DNA from: Russula earlei
Lineage: Eukaryota; Basidiomycota; Agaricomycetes; Russulales; Russulaceae
Length of the DNA: 39,102 nt
Reading direction: 5' to 3'
NCBI GenBank assembly: GCA_025769875.1
Contig: JAGFNK010000487.1
Location: forward strand, 1 to 39,102
The first letter of the stretch is position 1; each line of letters begins with the position of its first letter. Positions 36,164-39,102 of the stretch are shown piece by piece. A program made the translations under genes and the position numbers. The notes under the pieces were generated by a model, which ran no database searches, was not told the origin of the DNA, and saw only the letters and a list, made by a program, of their open reading frames with translations.

Positions 36164-38542
36164 GTCACATAAAACAAAGGGGTGAGAGAGAGGTATGGAG
36201 GTTGGGGGACTGCCGGTATGGGGCCGTAATGGACTGACACATGAGCATACACTGTACCGGGTGGAGCAGCCTTACCATACGGGCTGAGCACCTAAGCGCG
36301 GCCTGAGCTCTACGCCCTATGCTGGCTCCTGTTCCTCTGGTCCAAGGTTACATCCCCAGATTCTCTTGTGGAAAACGGTGCTCTCACACTTACACATGTT
36401 GTTCGCGGGCTGTAGGCGAGCGAGTTGGTCTCACAGGAGCATCACATTCAGCTTATCGCGATCCCGTTCTGCTGCTGGAACTGGCACGAGGGCAAGAGAA
36501 CCAAATACCGACCAGTATCAGGGACCGGCTATGCATGATGATGCTGTCATATGAACCAAGTGGAGGACCAAGTGGAAGTGCGCCTGGGAAGATGTCTAGG
36601 CCTCGTATCTCACGTTTCGATCTGGACATCGTTTCTTCGGTTCGTTCGTGGCTCTTCCAACTCACAGGTGGTCGTCTACCGCCGGGTTCGATCTGATCAG
36701 GATCAGGCGTTTTAAGCTATGCAGAGATCGCGGGTTCACACAACCTTAAGGATGCGTGGTGCTGCCGTGGCTCATCACTTAGGATCTGTATGAACAGCAC
36801 GCCCCGGCCTCCGATCGTGCATATGAATAATATCAAACTGGCCTTTGTCACGCCCGGATCCGAGCATCCCTTGATGGCATATCACGTACCGCGTGAGATG
36901 TTTGTGCGAGAACCCCCCTCCCTCGGGAATAAATGATACAAATGCCATCACACGACCAAGTGGTGTCTGCCGGCATGCCCCAGCGCCCATCCGACCCATC
37001 GACGAGGACCTACGTTCAGCCGTTCGGGCCTGCCTTGGCCCAGTTACGGCATCCTGACGAGTTTTTTTTCTTTCTTTTCAACTAGGAAGTAGTAATCAGA
37101 AAGTGGGGAGCGGAACAACGTGTTTGGTTTTCTTTTTCGAACATGTCGCATGTTCGAAGTCCTGTAAAAAAAACGGGGGTGTGGCGCACCGCCAGCGGGG
37201 TCTACTGCTGAACTGATCAAGCGCACTTGTTTTCCCTCCCTCCAGGTATATTTGCGATGCGCTTGTGAATGATGAAGTCTAGATGGGTCTCATGGAACGC
37301 TGTCTGCGAATGGTACTGATCATGGTGGTTTAGAAGCTGGCACGGGCGATGCGTCTTGAGTCCCATTCGCGATGATATCATGACCAACTAGCGCGGGAGG
37401 GCGTGAGGTCCCAGGCACCGTATTTGTCCTGACAGAAGAAAGGACCCCTTAACTGCCCAAGTTATCAAATCGTGGTCACACGAGCGAAAAGCCACCAAGA
37501 ACCGTTCTAGATCGGGATACATGCGTCGCGCCCGTTCAGCGAGAAATCCTCACGACGACCCCGGAGTCCTATGCCGCAGGGAAGCCTCGCATTGAACGTG
37601 AGGGTGGCACAAACGCGAGTCGGAAGAAAGTGGCGAGCTTCATTCCTCCATCGGGGAGAAAAGCGCACCGGCGTTTTCTTATCAAGGATGCAGCAGGGAG
37701 GCGGCATTTGAGCGATGAAATTGTTAGCGTCAATCCAAGGCTCCGCTCATGTGACAATCGAGGCCGAGAGGCTTCTGATGGCGATGGCAGACTGCTCTTG
37801 TCAACTGGTCTGTCTCCATCGGGTCGGACAGCATTTACGGTAAATGGCCATGGCCATGCCGGTCCATGCGGCGCAGCTCAGTGGCATGTCACTAACACCA
37901 TTTCTAGGGTGTAGTGAGACACGGCCGAGACTCGGAGGGGTAAACACTAGCATGATTGCGCTGCCCCACACAAATTTCCGATGGCGGCGCAGGGCAGGCA
38001 GTGTAACTGTAACCCTTTATCGAACCAGAATTTTCGCATCGGTCTAGGAAAATTCTTCGAGCTCATCATTGGACCTTGGTGTTCGTCCCGAAGGACTCGG
38101 ACGCGCGAGACTGATGACACCCCCAAGAATGGTTTTACGCCAGGAACCATAACGGCCTCTTCGTCGACACCACACTTGTGATGCTACCTCTATGCTGTAG
38201 CTAGATGGCAGTGGCTATCTGGCTGGCCTCTGTTCTTCATGTGTGGCAAGCCTCTGCCAAGGCTATTGTACCTCGAACAACTTCTGAGAGTTTGGGCGAA
38301 TTTCTTTCCGGTAATGGAGGTATAATAGAAGCAGGCAGCCTAGAGGGCTCGAAGAGGTCCGAGGTGTAGAATCTGCACGGGCGAGAGGGACGCCTCGGAA
38401 GGAAGCCAAGCTCGATGGTATGAATTCAGCTTTCTAGATGAAAGCATGACTACAAACTTGTTGTCTCTCAGATACGCTCGAAGTCACTAAAACATACGCA
38501 ACTCGCAGACAAGATGGAACCCAGAGAAAAGTATAAAAAACG
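36164..38542. other. Long stretch without a recognised gene
   Basis: Nearly 2.4 kb lack any frame that I can join into a conserved protein, which is unusual in this otherwise dense window. The best candidate is a plus-strand frame at 36319-36696 (125 codons): its middle part after a possible acceptor at about 36413 looks protein-like, but it matches no family I know. A run of T followed by pyrimidines lies at 37061-37080. No LTR, tRNA or tandem repeat was seen. It could hold a fast-evolving gene, a non-coding RNA or decayed transposon DNA. Confidence 0.4.
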
Positions 38543-39102
38543 CTAGAACATGTCATCTACATCATCGGTGTTCAACGCCGCTTTCGCCGCTTTCGGCATA
38601 TTTCTCGCTTTCACGTGTCTCCTCCAAGCGAACGCCATTGCTATGTCAATAGCAAGCTCCTCCTTTGCCCCGGGTATCTCATCGACAGTGGCGCTAACAT
38701 TAATGCGTAGACTTCCAACTGTTTGACGTCTTTTTGTTGGTGGAAATCTGATTGAGCCCTGAGACGGATTTGAAGACCCTTGATGCGCTTCATCCTGCCA
38801 CTAGAGTCATCCCCGGCATCAGTGGCCACAGATAGATCTGCCGAGCCATCGATCCACATACGTTAGGTAGGTTTGTCGTTCCATTAGTGCCTCGATCTCT
38901 TGGTGCTTCTTGCTTGAACGCGACTGCTGTTTCACCTTCGTCTTTTCTTCAATCGCTTTCGACCATGCATAGTCAAGACAAGTGAGTAGATGAGGAAGGG
39001 CTCCTAAGAAAATTGGTCGATAGAGTGAATGCTCAGGCCATTCGATGGAGTCGGCCACTCGCGCAAAGTCTTCAAACTGTTGCTTTCGAATCCTGATAGT
39101 CC
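38543..39102 (-). CDS. 3' end of an unidentified gene, truncated by the window
   Basis: Two exons are visible: one open from the window edge down to 38858, and a last exon 38543-38800 (86 codons with the stop), joined in phase 0 over a 57-nt intron. The first has a hydrophobic segment (FLGALPHLLTCLDYAW) and a Lys/Ser-rich stretch. The last exon starts WQDEAHQGSS, continues with a basic FPPTKRRQ segment and VSATVDEIPGAKEEL, and ends in an acidic DDVDDMF. I recognise no domain. The start and most of the protein lie to the right of the window. Confidence 0.65.

Overview
The window is fungal nuclear DNA, most likely from an agaricomycete basidiomycete. Genes are dense and sit on both strands. Almost every host gene is cut by many GT-AG introns of about 45-75 nt, with exons as small as 10-27 nt. 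The proteins are standard eukaryotic ones (spliceosome, INO80, Mediator, mitochondrial ribosome). The species cannot be fixed from the sequence alone.

Layout. Positions 1-536 are A/T-rich DNA with no gene seen. Positions 537-8394 hold a complete-length Ty3/gypsy LTR retrotransposon of the chromovirus type (LTR-gag-pol with chromodomain-LTR). Its 11-nt primer binding site is complementary to the predicted 5' end of its own transcript, as in Tf1/sushi self-priming elements. Its coding frames are broken by about eight single-base indels, and it carries an unusual long coding region with a second CCHC knuckle downstream of the chromodomain. From about 8.9 kb onward the window is housekeeping DNA: PRP16 (+), NAA38 (-), RVB1 (-), IND1 (-), IES6 (+), an intron-containing tRNA-Leu (-), mitochondrial ribosomal protein mL38 (+), DNMT2 (-), a PHD-finger protein (+), TRM2 (-), a CNNM/Mam3-type transporter-like protein (+), a ChaC gamma-glutamylcyclotransferase (-), phosphatidylserine decarboxylase (-), RTF2 (-) and MED21 (+). 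Then follow about 2.4 kb with no recognisable gene, and the 3' end of an unidentified gene (-) that runs out of the window.

Functional links. RVB1 and IES6, two subunits of the INO80 remodeller, lie within 4 kb and flank IND1. IND1 shares a 62-bp bidirectional promoter with IES6. DNMT2 (tRNA m5C38) and TRM2 (tRNA m5U54) are both tRNA methyltransferases. IND1, mL38 and probably PSD1 are mitochondrial. The rest looks like ordinary gene-dense fungal order with short divergent promoters.

Sequence quality. Apart from the transposon, four well-conserved single-copy-type genes (PRP16, RVB1, the ChaC gene and RTF2) each carry exactly one 1-nt indel that breaks an otherwise perfect reading frame, and IND1 may carry another. 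Most lie in or next to short homopolymers. The simplest reading is residual consensus error, so the decay of the retrotransposon is partly uncertain too. All exon models below were made by eye, from splice consensus, codon phase and family conservation.
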